Numbered from the stretch's first letter, positions 8,057-18,242 are shown. The stretch is DNA of 31,267 nt from Scleroderma bovista (GCA_037178675.1 JAYMGJ010000590.1:1-31267); one strand, 5' to 3'. Translations and numbers: made by a program. The notes: generated from the letters alone by a model not told the origin.

Positions 8057-10157
8057 TGTCACGCACCAAACAGGTTTGGTACAGTGAACATGGAAGATAA
8101 TGCCTATATCGAATGATCCTTATGCGAAGGATAAGCATGACGGACCCTCATCATAGCCATCTATCGCACAAGACGACTATCCTGATGCGAGAGATGAATG
8201 CCAATGCAGACAGTCATCTATCGCACGAGAACCGACAAGAAGCAGAAGAAACTGAAGGAATAACGTCAATTGTGGTATGAGAAAGGAATGCACACGTCTG
8301 CAGTCCAACTCCCATACCAGAACGATCAAAGAAGCCGAAGAATTGATGGAGAAACGAAGGAGAAAGAGAAGAAATGATTTTTAGCGCCCAAATGTCATTT
8401 TTAGGCGCCCAGTGCCGGCATTCCAATATTTTGAATAGCTCCGTCGTTTCTGAAGCTATCAGGCACGTGACTATACCGTCAGAAAGCCTAGAGCGTGGTC
8501 TATCTGCCTGTCAAGTTCCAACGCAAATCCGTTCATTTCCCACGGAGATATTCCCCCCACAATCCAGACGTTCGCTTCATCGCTCACTATGGAGTCCGTA
8601 TTTTCTCTGGATCATTTCTCCGCTATTGCTGCAGATCTCCACTATGTCCTGCTCTTAGGACAGCCTCTCCCAGAGTTCCCGTGCACTGCCTGGCACATAT
8701 CTTCCCAGCCTGCTCCCTCAGTCCCTCTCGTTCTCGGTCAGCGCGTTCTCCTCGTCAGTCCTGCGTCAAGGACGTACTTTGGTCATCTTAGGTCTATTGT
8801 CAAGCTTGAGAAGTCTTCTCTGGTCGTCTCTGTGTCCCCTGAGCCCTCAGCCTATGGTCCCTTCCTCCCAGATACTTGCCATGTCCATCTTCCTCTGTCG
8901 TTCGTCTCACTTCCCTGGATGCGTCGAATTCAATACTCTATCCGCTTCCCTACTTTCAGACGACGTCCCCCAGCACCATGACAGTTATTCCCCCCACTTT
9001 ATAGTGCTATTAGGAAGAAGAACCCTCTCTCGTTCTTTCCCAGAAGAGAGCTCGTCAAGGGAGCCCATGGTTGCGCTTCAGCGGCGCTAGAACACATGCA
9101 CTATACTTTAGTGTATGCTGACCCCCCAAAAAGACCTCTGGACCCCTGGTACCCTTCTTGTGGCTGTTTTGTCTCGGATCAATCCCCCTATTAATCCCAG
9201 ATCTTCCCCATTGTTGTCCCATCAAATTCCTGATGGTACACAGCCCCCCCATCAAACTTCTTAGGCTGTGCATCAATGACTCCTTCTGCTGTGCAGTGAC
9301 TCATCCCTTGCTTACTGATGCTCTCTTGTCATCAGTATTACTCTATCCCTTTCGCATTTTTGGTATATTACTCAGCTGATGACTCACTCCCTTACCAATC
9401 AATCTTGTCATGCAGCTTACTCATTCCTTTACTCAGCAGCTTATTCATGCTTCCTATGCTTACTCATTCCTGCTTATCCCTTGCTTACTGATCGCTTACA
9501 AACCCCTTACAAAGCTCTTACCAATCCCTTACCAATCCTTGACAAATTCTGCTTACTCCCTTCTCTTTTTGTACTTTAATGCTGTGCCCCCCCATGTATT
9601 TAAACCCCTGGGCTCAGCCCAGTGATAGAGGACCCAATTGCACGAAATTATCCCTCTCTCAGACTCTCTCAGTCAGTATCCCCTCAGCTCTTTGAGTCTT
9701 GTAGGCTTCAGTGAAGGTCTAAAGACTCTGATATCCAAGTTTTATTCAATCTATTCAAGTCCAAGTATTTCTCTAGGCTCAAGCGGAGTCTAGCCAGTCA
9801 ATCCTTCATCTCTCATTGCTTCTGGACATCAGGAGCCCCCTTGTCCCCTTGCTGCACCAATCTCTAGGTGTAGTATCGCTGTTTCAGTCTCAGTCAACCC
9901 AATCCCCGCTTTGACACTTCCTAGGCTTTAGGAAGAGTCCAGACCCCTATCCCCTTCGTCTTCTATTACTCCTGTACCCCAGGAGTATCCTGCATCACTG
10001 TCTGCATCACCCTGTTGGTGTAGATCCCCTTTCCCCCTCCTCAGCATATCCTCTCTGGACACCGCGGAGGTAAACCACCACTTGCACATTTTCGTAGTCC
10101 TTTGTTGGTGTTGTGTTTGGGTTATTACTCCAACCCAAATCCACACTTTGACTCACA
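8057..10157 (+). mobile_element. 2.1-kb solo-LTR-like element, copy A
   Basis: It begins TGTCACGCACC, ends TTTGACTCACA (TG..CA) and is flanked by the 4-bp duplication CCAG (8053-8056 and 10158-10161). A near-identical copy lies inverted at 24102-26143 and a diverged one at about 15545-17711. A TATA-like TATTTAAA with a downstream pyrimidine-rich stretch lies near 9597-9604, as expected for U3/R/U5 order on the plus strand. No retroelement proteins are inside. A block at about 9725-9850 differs strongly from copy B while the rest is almost identical. The parent family is unknown. Confidence 0.75.
8589..8981 (+). CDS. Conserved ORF inside the long LTR, function unknown (copy A)
   Basis: This is a 130-residue frame starting MESVFSLDHFSAIAADL, with PAPSVPLVLGQRVLLVSPAS in the middle and a Pro/Arg-rich end. 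The encoded sequence is identical in copy B (25219-25611, minus). It is recognisably conserved in diverged copy C (16751-17092, minus), where an indel near codon 6 is in frame. No signal peptide, membrane segment or known domain seen. It lies upstream of the TATA-like box, i.e. in U3. It may be coding, or conserved for regulatory reasons. Confidence 0.35.
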   Translation: MESVFSLDHFSAIAADLHYVLLLGQPLPEFPCTAWHISSQPAPSVPLVLGQRVLLVSPASRTYFGHLRSIVKLEKSSLVVSVSPEPSAYGPFLPDTCHVHLPLSFVSLPWMRRIQYSIRFPTFRRRPPAP

Positions 10158-10194
10158 CCAGGAATACTTCTTGCTCTGCAGGTCATGTCCGAGT

Positions 10195-10410
10195 GAGGGT
10201 GCATGGTGGGCAGTGCTGGAATGCTGATCCTGCCGGAGTGTTGACTATGCCTCATTGTTCATTGTGCCGGAGTGTTGACTATGCCGGAATGATGAATGTG
10301 CTGCCCTGTTGAATGTTTACACTTGACCAAGCCGGATCATTGTGATCATGCTGGAATCAACTTTGGGCTCGCCGAGCGGCACTACATCCCATCGGCACAA
10401 CACACGTTCG
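10195..10410. repeat. Left GTGCCG-type repeat block of the TET/JBP cassette
   Basis: It contains units TGCCGGAGTGTTGACT (about 10231 and again near 10267) and TGCCGGAATGATGAATG, then inverted-type units CGGCACTACATCCCATCGG. The motif is the same as in the 6545-7830 palindrome and at 14100-14300. Confidence 0.65.
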
Positions 10411-10508
10411 GATAGTATCTACTACAAACTACTTCCAACAAATTTGGACTACATACCATCAGAATTACATTTTAGTACAACAAACAATCATATCAGGAAG
10501 CTAATTAT

Positions 10509-11877
10509 TCAATGCTTCACCAGTGCATTGCGGACATTATCTGGTGTCACCCAATCAAGAGGCCGTGGCACCCTCAACCAATGGTGAATATTATCCCTCA
10601 TATAATATGCCAAACAGCACCTCGCTCCGTCAACCTCGTTGACGCCGTGCCGAAAGAGCTGGCCAGAAAATGCAACGACAGTGCGGGGATTGTACAATAC
10701 CTGAATCCCAAGACTGGGAATGTGCAGTGCACAATCATCATAATTACCAACACTGACTAGCATGTCATACCAATCTGCTTGAGAGTGTGGGTCCCTGTGG
10801 AGGGGGGTACTTCAATTGACAATTAGCGAGATATTGGTGAAGACAGTGGACCAATTTTCCAGTGCCGCCAGCATTCCAGGATCATGGCCGGTCGCCCAGT
10901 CAGTCAAGTGTTGCATGGCAAGGTGGCCGGCATGGTATAGAGGCGGATGGATAATAGAAAGAACACCTGAAAGTATTGCTGACGGAACACATATATCCTT
11001 GCTCCATTGATAGCCTGTAGGACCGGCCAAAGCCTTGGACACCCCCGGAATGTCATTGGGGGTCTAGCAGAAGATCAAACAAGTGCATTGTCAAAAGAAC
11101 AAGGTACTCACAGAATGGCCGAGCATGTGCCGTGCCAGAGAGAATTCCAGGCACCCAAAAATATCCATGTCATCCTTGAAATACTGGTGTGTTGTATGCC
11201 ATGATTGATTAGTAATACTCTCTTCCAGTGGATCTGCAAGTGAATCGATGGATGCCGCGATGTGCTCCTAGAAACAAAGGCCTCAACAGTGGACAATGAG
11301 AGTGGAATGATACCAAACTTGGATGCAGGGAGCTAGAGCTCTGGGAAGATACCACAATGCAATTGTGTCACCTTCTCCCAGAATAATGGTGGGCCGGGAA
11401 AGGGTCCCAGTCAAAGAGGAAGGATGTCTACGGAGGACCCTAATCTCCTGTTGCTCATTTGTGCCAGATTGCATTGGTCCGAGGCTTTCAGACAACCTAA
11501 TCAAGTCAATGCCGCACGAAACTTCAGCGGATATCAAGCAAGGGATAATAGAACTATAAAAGAATTGGCTCACTCTGATTATGGTATGCCTGTGTGATGG
11601 TGGATACAATTTGGTTCATGGCTACAGTTGCGTCCACCGGCAGGGACAGAAGTGTTTTCGGGGTGGGGGAATTTAAGTCTGGGAATGCTTCATTCAGGAA
11701 GCGGCGCCGCATATATGATGCCATGATGTCAGACAAAGTATAGTTGGATGGCACGGCATTTGCACTGGCCATTGGATACAGGACAACTTTTGACAATGTG
11801 GGGAGTAAAAATTTTAGTGGGGGATGTGTGGCATCCTGCGGACATCTGTTTGCAAACAGCAATGCAACACATTCCAT
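10509..11877 (-). pseudogene. TET/JBP-type 2-oxoglutarate/Fe(II) dioxygenase, one in-frame TGA
   Basis: Four minus-strand exons: 11877-11574, 11521-11319, 11267-11112 and 11063-10509. The introns of 52, 51 and 48 bp are GT..AG, and the joined length is exactly 406 codons. The start ATG at 11877 follows an in-frame stop; a further upstream exon cannot be excluded. The catalytic core is visible: STPLHRDPHS with the iron-binding H-x-D (residues about 310-312), FRHGVNEVDGAR with distal His (about 360) and 2-oxoglutarate-binding Arg (about 369), then CLAYYMRD. TET/JBP enzymes oxidise 5-methylcytosine or thymine in DNA; fungal copies are expanded and often ride in KDZ transposons (Iyer and colleagues). 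A TGA at 10812-10814 falls four codons before the HRD motif, where NR-x-TP is expected, so CGA to TGA is likely. All metal ligands are otherwise present. Confidence 0.8.
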
Positions 11878-12047
11878 TCTTGGCTAGATCCACTAAACAA
11901 GGCTGATCGGCGATTGGCCGGTGCGAAACAACACATGCCCGGTTGCACAATGTGGTAATTATGCATCAGGTGACATGTGGACCATGAGAACATTGATTGC
12001 CTGAATATTATAAGGCTTAGGGTGAATCGGCCATCACACCATCAATC
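11878..12047. promoter_or_regulatory. Divergent intergenic promoter region
   Basis: The 170 bp lies between the start codons of the minus-strand oxygenase and the plus-strand unknown gene. A TATA-like TATTATAAGG lies near 12006-12015 in the plus orientation, about 35 bp before the ATG at 12048. Shared control of both genes is inferred from head-to-head layout only. Confidence 0.45.
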
Positions 12048-12837
12048 ATGAATACCACATCCGAACTGCGCGAAACCTGTGAACTGTCCATGGTATTGCA
12101 ATATGTTGGAGTCCACTTTCGACAGATGGTGCACGCAGTTCAACAACAGCCCGAGGGGATGCTGGCCACAGCTGAATGGTATGCAAACATACAAACAGAA
12201 GTGGTAAGTGGAGAATGATTACATTTGATTAACACACTCATGAGCCCCCAGGCAAATTTAGAACGTGTGCTTGCCGCATGCCAGGCTATGGGTGCGAAGA
12301 TGATATTGCCAATGATGGCGAGCAGGGTGCACAGAATGGTCGTACTAGAAGATCTGCTGCCGGCAAGACTGTATGCGGCAATGCAACAGTTGAACGTCTA
12401 TCATGCAAAGGCTGCCGAAGTCCAGGTTCCAAGTATGCTTCAAGTGGCAAACTTGTGGTGGGTAAATGGCCACGGCCCATGTACGGCAGGGTACAGCATG
12501 CTGCTGCTGCGGGACATGGTATCAGAGGCAGAGGCATTCTTTCCGCTGGACCTGGTATGCTCCCATATTCGTGTTGTGTTAGATACTAAAGCTTTTCCAA
12601 GGTTGCTGATAGAAAGGTCACCATTCTACTCACCATTGGGTATACCTCCGACGAGGCCTTGTCAAATGAAATGCACGGTACTTCTGTGACAATATGTTGC
12701 GGAGCTCTGACAATGCCCTCAAATATCATATAGAGGTGATACAGCATTGTGCAAAAAGGATGGAGGACATTGAGATGCTAACCCGTGCACCAAATGCATT
12801 GCGGCAGAAATGGGAGGAGTCTTTGGGTGGTAGGTAA
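12048..12837 (+). CDS. Unknown protein, divergent partner of the TET/JBP gene
   Basis: Proposed exons are 12048-12203, 12252-12554, 12602-12677 and 12734-12837. Introns of 48, 47 and 56 bp are GT..AG with phases that join correctly, giving 212 codons plus TAA. The start ATG is followed by NTTSELRETCELSMVLQYVG. The middle is hydrophobic/helical (LPARLYAAMQQLNVYHAKAA; VPSMLQVANLWWVNGHGP). The end is charged (VIQHCAKRMEDIEMLTRAPN). No signal peptide, zinc cluster or catalytic motif recognised, and I do not know the family. Unlike its neighbour it has no stop or frameshift under this model. Its position next to the oxygenase and inside the GTGCCG repeats suggests a cassette-encoded accessory protein. 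Exon 3 boundaries are the least certain. Confidence 0.55.
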
Positions 12838-13393
12838 ACATTGTATGAATACCTACATATATGTTCATCACAACAATAATTAGTTAATCAAATATCAGCC
12901 AAAGCGACACATGTGATATAATGTTGCCGGCCAAAGTCTGAGCTGCGGCTGCAACACCCAGCCAGGTTAACAATGAGGCAGAAATCACACAGGGAACACA
13001 TCGGCATGAATGGGAATAGCACATGTCTGCGTGGAGGTGTCGTCCGCATCTTCCAATACAATGGGTGCTGCAAGTTGATACCTTATGCCAGTTGTCAAGT
13101 TTGCGGCTGTGATGGCTGTAACCAATCATGGCTGGGCGGCAGTGGTGGCCTCCACTATGACAAGTACAGCCGCGGTATCACGGCAAAAGAAAGGTATGCC
13201 ACAGCAATGTGGCCAGAGAACCAGGGATAGCCGCTGCTGCCGAAGGACTGTTAGCAGCATGGAGGCCAAAGCAGCAGGGTAGCCATGGAATTGCGGCCAA
13301 GGGGCTAGAAGTAGCAGAGTAGGCCCCGCCTCCTGCAGTTCCCAAGGCACGCCGCTAAAGTGGTGTCACACAATGTGTCAAGCCCCATATGAT
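12838..13393. other. No gene recognised
   Basis: This is sequence of mixed composition after the unknown gene. Short open frames on both strands have no recognisable domain. A GTAAAC at the stop codon of the preceding gene and an AG near 12897 could mark one more intron, but no convincing exon follows. Confidence 0.5.
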
Positions 13394-14090
13394 GGTGTCC
13401 CATGATTACATAACAGCCCCAGGTGCTGTATCATCTATATGAGCAGGAGGCCCTGGATATAGTGTTCTCTATTCTATTATAGAGCCCAACAAATAGGAGT
13501 GAGTAGGAGGGCTGCAGTGCCAGTGTCCCGTGCTTTGCATCAGGCCCTAAATATGGTTTGCCATTTCTGTTGGCAGGCCAGAGGAATAGTGTGTTTCGGG
13601 CTTTGATCAGGCTGTAACAACAGAGTCCCTTTCTTACCAAAGGGCCATAGAACTATTGTCCCTTGCATTCCAATGGGCTGTGCAGAGATTGTACCTTTAA
13701 GGGGTGCTAGCCACAGGTGTGGTGTCCCATAACTCTGGGCAAGCCCTGGAGACAGCATCATTTATAGTCAGTGCGCCCAGCTCAGTCTGACAGGCAATGG
13801 CCATGGTATCCCATAGCATTGGGCAGGCCCTAGCAGAGGTGTTATCTAGCTATGCAGGCAAACCTTGCAAGTACATTTTAAAGTGACAAGCCATGAATGG
13901 GGTGTCCCAGAGGATTAAACAAGCCCTCAATGCGGGAACAACTATATAGTTGGGAAGGCATGTGGATAGGTGTCCCATTGAGTGCGTTGGGCCACAAAGT
14001 TGATCTCCCTGTATACCCATTAGGCCCTAGATACTATGTCCTCTATATAGATGTATCGCCGTGCATATAGTGTTAAGTAACTACCATTAG
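13394..14090. repeat. Degenerate GTGTCCCAT...GGCCCT interspersed repeat
   Basis: The motif GGTGTCCCAT or close variants recurs at about 13394, 13521, 13721, 13805, 13901 and 13969, at irregular spacing of 68-200 bp. It is often followed after 10-20 bp by GGCAAGCCCT or AGGCCCT and then by a CTATATAG-like end. There is no open frame of note. It lies between the unknown gene and the right GTGCCG block, where subterminal repeats of a DNA transposon would be. Confidence 0.5.
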
Positions 14091-14094
14091 GCCA

Positions 14095-14300
14095 AGATCC
14101 GGCACGAGGAACCATCGGCACTAAATTGATGCAGCAATAGATGCGGCCGACACATAACACCCAGCACCACATATCGTCGGCACCACATATCAGTGGCACT
14201 GCATATCAGCGGCACAACATCTCATCGGCACATCATCTCGTTGAACATGCCGGAGTGTTGACTTTGCCGCACTGTTGACCATGCCGCAATGCTGATTGAC
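14095..14300. repeat. Right GTGCCG-type repeat block of the TET/JBP cassette
   Basis: Tandem units TCGGCACCACATATCAG, TGGCACTGCATATCAG and CGGCACAACATCTCAT (period 16-17) run from about 14164. They are followed by ATGCCGGAGTGTTGACT and TGCCGCACTGTTGACC near 14251-14285. The motifs match the left block, with the order of the two subtypes mirrored. Confidence 0.65.
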
Positions 14301-14660
14301 TGGCTCACTATGGTGTTATTGCTGCTGTCAGATTTCACCACACTGCCTCCATTGCGTACTGGCTCACTTATTGTATTGGTATGCTACTCCTCTGAGCCCA
14401 AGTATTTTCATGACGACACCCATTTGTCCAGCTTAAGACTTTCACCCTACCCCGCAATGACAACAGAGGCATGGGCCCACCGTTGTCACTTGGTGACAAT
14501 GCTGTCGGGGGCTGACCCCTGTGATACGGCAAAGCTCTAGTCATAAGCCTCACTTCTGCCAGCCTGTGTAGCACAGCCGATTGTCATCATCCGCTGACCG
14601 TATAACATGGCCTACCCAGGTGCATGGGCTCTGACAACAACCTCCACAGGGACCTGACAA
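14301..14660. other. No gene recognised
   Basis: An open frame at 14289-14540 starts within the repeat and shows no domain. Nothing else seen. Confidence 0.5.
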
Positions 14661-14952
14661 TGATGTTCATGGTAAGTTCCCCCCTCCCTCCATCACTATC
14701 ATCACCACTGACGACAACGATGTTCGCAGTAAGCCTCCCCTTCCACCACCACCACCGCCATCACCACTGACAGTGATGTTTGCGGTAAGTCCCCCCTTCC
14801 ACCACCACCATTGTCACCACTGACAACGACAACGACGACCAAAAGGACACAACAACAATGTTCACAGTAAGTCCCCTCTCTTTTGCCACCATCATCACCA
14901 CTGACGACGATGATGTTCGTAGTGGGTCCCCCTTCCACCACCACCACTGACG
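14661..14952. repeat. Minisatellite, five degenerate units of about 50-85 bp
   Basis: Units start GATGTTCGCAGTAAGTCCCC at about 14661, 14719, 14775, 14857 and 14912. They run through a CCACCACCACCAT tract to CACCACTGACGAC. The two long minus-strand frames here are translations of the repeat (Val/Ser/Gly-rich). Confidence 0.8.
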
Positions 14953-15543
14953 ACTGCATGGCCATGCACTACCACTGTAGATGATGGCATTTGTTGTCGT
15001 TGCCGCCGTTTGCCATGATGCACTGTTTACCATGCTCTACCACCACAAAGACTGGCGTTCATTGCCACCTGGTGGATTGACAATGGGGGATGGATCAGAT
15101 TGGTTCGTAGTAGCTAGTTCTGTCAAGTACTATTGATTTAATTACATTCTGGGGATTGTGCTGTGTACTGCCTGACTGAGAAATGTAGGCTATGTTGTGT
15201 TATACTGCTGTGATAGAAGTGGCAATGGAAGTATATGAATTCATGATAGAAGGTGAGGGGTCTATATCACAATATATAGTCTTGGTAGCCTACATAGCAG
15301 CCCTGCTACATTGAATATATATTTATATGTCAGGCTATGGCTACTATGGAGTACTATGGATTTCATAGCTGTTGCTATGCTGCCTTTATATTGGGTACTT
15401 GTCAATGGTGCTTTGACTGCTATAGAGGCTACATAGTACTACATTGTCATGTGTTTTTTCCTGATGTCTCCTCAGGGGGATGTGCTGCACACCTTCAGGC
15501 AGGATGCAGGAGGGAAGGGAAGGGCTTCTGATGGGGATGGAAT
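14953..15543. other. No gene recognised
   Basis: AT-richer sequence with tracts of TATAG and CTATG. Short frames lack domains. Confidence 0.5.
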
Positions 15544-15544
15544 G

Positions 15545-17711
15545 TGACTTGGGATGGTATTGACTCCTCTTCAGCCTACCACAGTGGTTAAGAAGAATCC
15601 TGGGATTGAATCAGAGCGATGATAGATTGATGACAGGGGTGTAACAGCAGTGATGGAGCAACAGGGAAGCAAGGGCACAGTTCCTGCTTCAAGAATGTGA
15701 TGGACAGTGATGGGATGGAGTGGACAGAGATGCTAGACTGCGCTTCAGCCTAGAGAAATGATCAGATACAAAATATATCTGATAAACAGCAATATAGGAG
15801 CTTTAGGCCAGCACTGGGTGACCTACAAGTCCAAAGACAAAGAGGGAGCTTATAGACAGTGAGGGAGAGTGAATGTGGTCGCTTTATTGAGGGGGAAGCA
15901 GACACTTCCTTGCAGCCTTTGGCTGCTGGTTTATATACAGGAGGGGCTGTGGCCCTGTAAGCACAAATGACTAAGTGCTTGGTAAGAGATTGGTAAGAAA
16001 TTGGTAAGCAATTGATAAGCAGTGTAATCAGGCTGAGTCATCGATGGGGAGAGCCTGAACAAGCTGCTGAGCCAAGGGAAAGAGCAAAAACATAGGTAAA
16101 AAGGGGTGTATAACCAAGAATATGGAAAAATCATTGCATGGGGCCCAAAAGAGAGGGGGGAAAGCATGGGATGAGTAGATCGAAGCTAAATGAGCATATG
16201 CAATGACATAATGCATATGAATCATAGGGGCATGAGTCATGAATTGATAAGCAGCATGATAAGCATGATTTGAAGGATGATTGGTAAGTGATTGGTAAGG
16301 GGAGTAATGGGGATTAGTAATGCCAAGAGGGGATGAATAATGCGCAGCAGAGTGAGTCAGAGTGAGCCAGTGTGACTCTGTGTGACTCAGACAGAAGGGA
16401 AGCACAACCTGTGATTGATTGAACTTTAGATCTGGAGATGAGCTTCTGAAGCAGTGCCACTGATGGGAGTGGCTGGGGGATAATAAAAGAATTGATCTGA
16501 CCAGAAGAGCAGTGTCAGGGGGCCTGGAATGACAAGTAGAGTCACAGCTGGTCACAGAGTGTCACAAATCCCTTGGATTGAGCTTCTGTAGAGCAAAAAC
16601 ACGGAATTTGGTGCTCCTGAAGTGCAGTCTTCCCTTGAGCAGTAAGGGAAATGTTCTGTACTCTATTAGAGCTCCTAAGAAGGGTTCTAGAGCACTGTTT
16701 CATTCATGTTTGTTGCAGGATAGCAGGGAAGTGAAACGTGAATAGCAGATTCAACATGTCCAGGGAAGCGAGATGAATGATAGAGGGAGATGGATGTGAC
16801 AGGACTCTGGGATGAAAGGACCATATGTAGAGGACTCAGGAGACACAGAGACAACCAGGTATGAATTTCCAAGTCTAATGATAGACTTGAGACAACCAAA
16901 GTATGTGCATGATGCAGGACTGACGAGGAGAACGCGCTGACCGAGAACGAGAGGGACTGAGGGAGCAGGCTGGGAAGATATGTACCAGACAGTACACAGG
17001 AGCTCAGGTAGAGGCTGTCCCAAGAGCAGGACATAGTTGAGGCCTGCTGCAATAGCAGAGAAATGTCCCAGAGAATTAAATGTGGACTCCATAGTGAGTG
17101 ATGAAGTGGGTGTCTGGATTGCAGGTGGAATATCTCCGTGGGAAATAAACAGATTTACGTCAGAACTTGACAGGCAGATAGACTATGGTCTAGGCTCCAT
17201 GGTGGTATAGTCACATGATTGATAGCTTCAAAAACAGTGGAGCTATTCAAAATATTGGAATGCCGGCACTGGGCACCTAAATTTGACATTTGGGTGCTAA
17301 AAATGTTTCTTCCTTTTCTCCTTCATTTCTCTATCATTTCTTCTGCTTCTTTGGTTGTTCTGGTATGGGAGTTGGACTGCAGTAGGTTGCATTCCTCTCT
17401 CATACTGAAATGATCAGCAATCCTTGGATTCTTCTGCTTCTTGGTGGTTCTTGTGCGATAGATGACTGTCAGCATTGGCATTCATCTCTCACATCAGGAT
17501 AGTCATTCTCATGCAATAGATGGCTACAATGAGCTTGTATTCATCCTTCGCATAAGAATAGTCTTGACTTTGCATGATATGGATAGCGAGGGCTGTCTGT
17601 ATCCCTCAAGTCGGGACAATCTTTCAACAGATCTTGGGTGTGTTCTTTGCATTAATTTCATCAGCTAACTTTCTCCATGTCCACAGTACCAAACACATTT
17701 GGTGCATGACA
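15545..17711 (-). mobile_element. Diverged long-LTR family member, copy C
   Basis: The right end, CACATTTGGTGCATGACA, matches the terminus of copies A and B, read on the minus strand as TGTCATGCACC. Interior similarity includes the ORF at 16751-17092 and the repeated ATAGATG/GCATCAG segment near 17455-17525. A minus-strand TATATAAA lies near 15931-15938. The left end is approximate: TGTGACTTGGG at about 15544 resembles the TGTGAGTCAAAG terminus but no matching 4-bp duplication was found (CCGT follows the right end). Its greater divergence makes it older than A and B. Confidence 0.6.
16751..17092 (-). CDS. Conserved ORF inside the long LTR, function unknown (copy C)
   Basis: The frame starts MESTFNSLGHFSAIAAGL and keeps PAPSVPLVLGQRVLLVSPAS exactly as in copies A and B despite nucleotide divergence elsewhere. 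It has one extra codon near the start relative to A/B (an in-frame indel) and a different, shorter C-terminus. No known domain. Confidence 0.35.
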   Translation of the reverse strand: MESTFNSLGHFSAIAAGLNYVLLLGQPLPELLCTVWYISSQPAPSVPLVLGQRVLLVSPASCTYFGCLKSIIRLGNSYLVVSVSPESSTYGPFIPESCHIHLPLSFISLPWTC

Positions 17712-18150
17712 CCGTAGAGTCATCAGAGGAGCTGGACTCAAGATCCAATGAGATCAGCGAGATCGGTGAGATTGGTGACAACAGAGTGAAGAGGGGGGTC
17801 TGGGAGAGACTGGACTCGCCCCAACTGGAGGCTGAACTTGGGCTACTATCCTCCATTCCATGACGCACATTTTCTAGCCTTGCAGTCACAATAGTAAGGG
17901 TTGTGTTGTTGAGTTGGTTCAAGATATTCTTGCGCACAGAATTTCAGGGCATGTTGGTAGCTCACGAACGACGGGAATATGGTACTCAAATAAATCAGCA
18001 TCATATTTGATATGCTACAATAGTGAAATTAGCACAAGCCCTGAGGTTTAAAAATGGCCTGCATCCAGAGCACCTCCAGAGCACTTCCAGAGCACTTCCA
18101 GAACCCTTCCAGAGGCACCTTGAGCACCACTAATATGCCTGGAAAAAATA
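17712..18150. other. No gene recognised; serine-rich frame on the minus strand
   Basis: A minus-strand frame (17937-17665) encodes a Ser-rich segment (SSPSSASSWGESSLS) that runs into the LTR end. It has no domain and may be chance or a decayed exon. Near 18068-18115 a short AGCACTTCCAG direct repeat occurs. Confidence 0.4.
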
Positions 18151-18236
18151 GGATAAGCATTGCCCAGCAAACTAGGATAAGCATTGCCCAGCAAACTAGG
18201 ATAAGCATTGCCCAGCAAACTAGGATAAGCATTGCC
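18151..18236. repeat. 24-bp tandem repeat, 3.6 copies
   Basis: GGATAAGCATTGCCCAGCAA plus CTA and one more base repeats at 18151, 18175, 18199 and 18223 with no difference by eye. That exactness implies recent expansion. Confidence 0.9.
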
Positions 18237-18242
18237 TGGCAC

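Noticed and set aside
9158..9625. ORFs rich in LLTD/SYAY repeats, mirrored at 24575-25042
   Set aside because: They read a TTACCAATC/GGTAAG low-complexity stretch of the long LTR and are not conserved in copy C in the same frame.
12286..12589. Alternative frames on both strands inside exon 2 of the unknown gene
   Set aside because: They do not join to neighbouring exons in phase and overlap the frame supported by four canonical introns.
14702..15033. Minus-strand Val/Gly/Ser-rich ORFs
   Set aside because: Direct translation of the minisatellite; no support as genes.
17712..17937. Serine-rich frame as a Gag relic of the long-LTR element
   Set aside because: No polypurine tract or primer-binding site adjoins the LTR end and no capsid or zinc-knuckle motif is visible.
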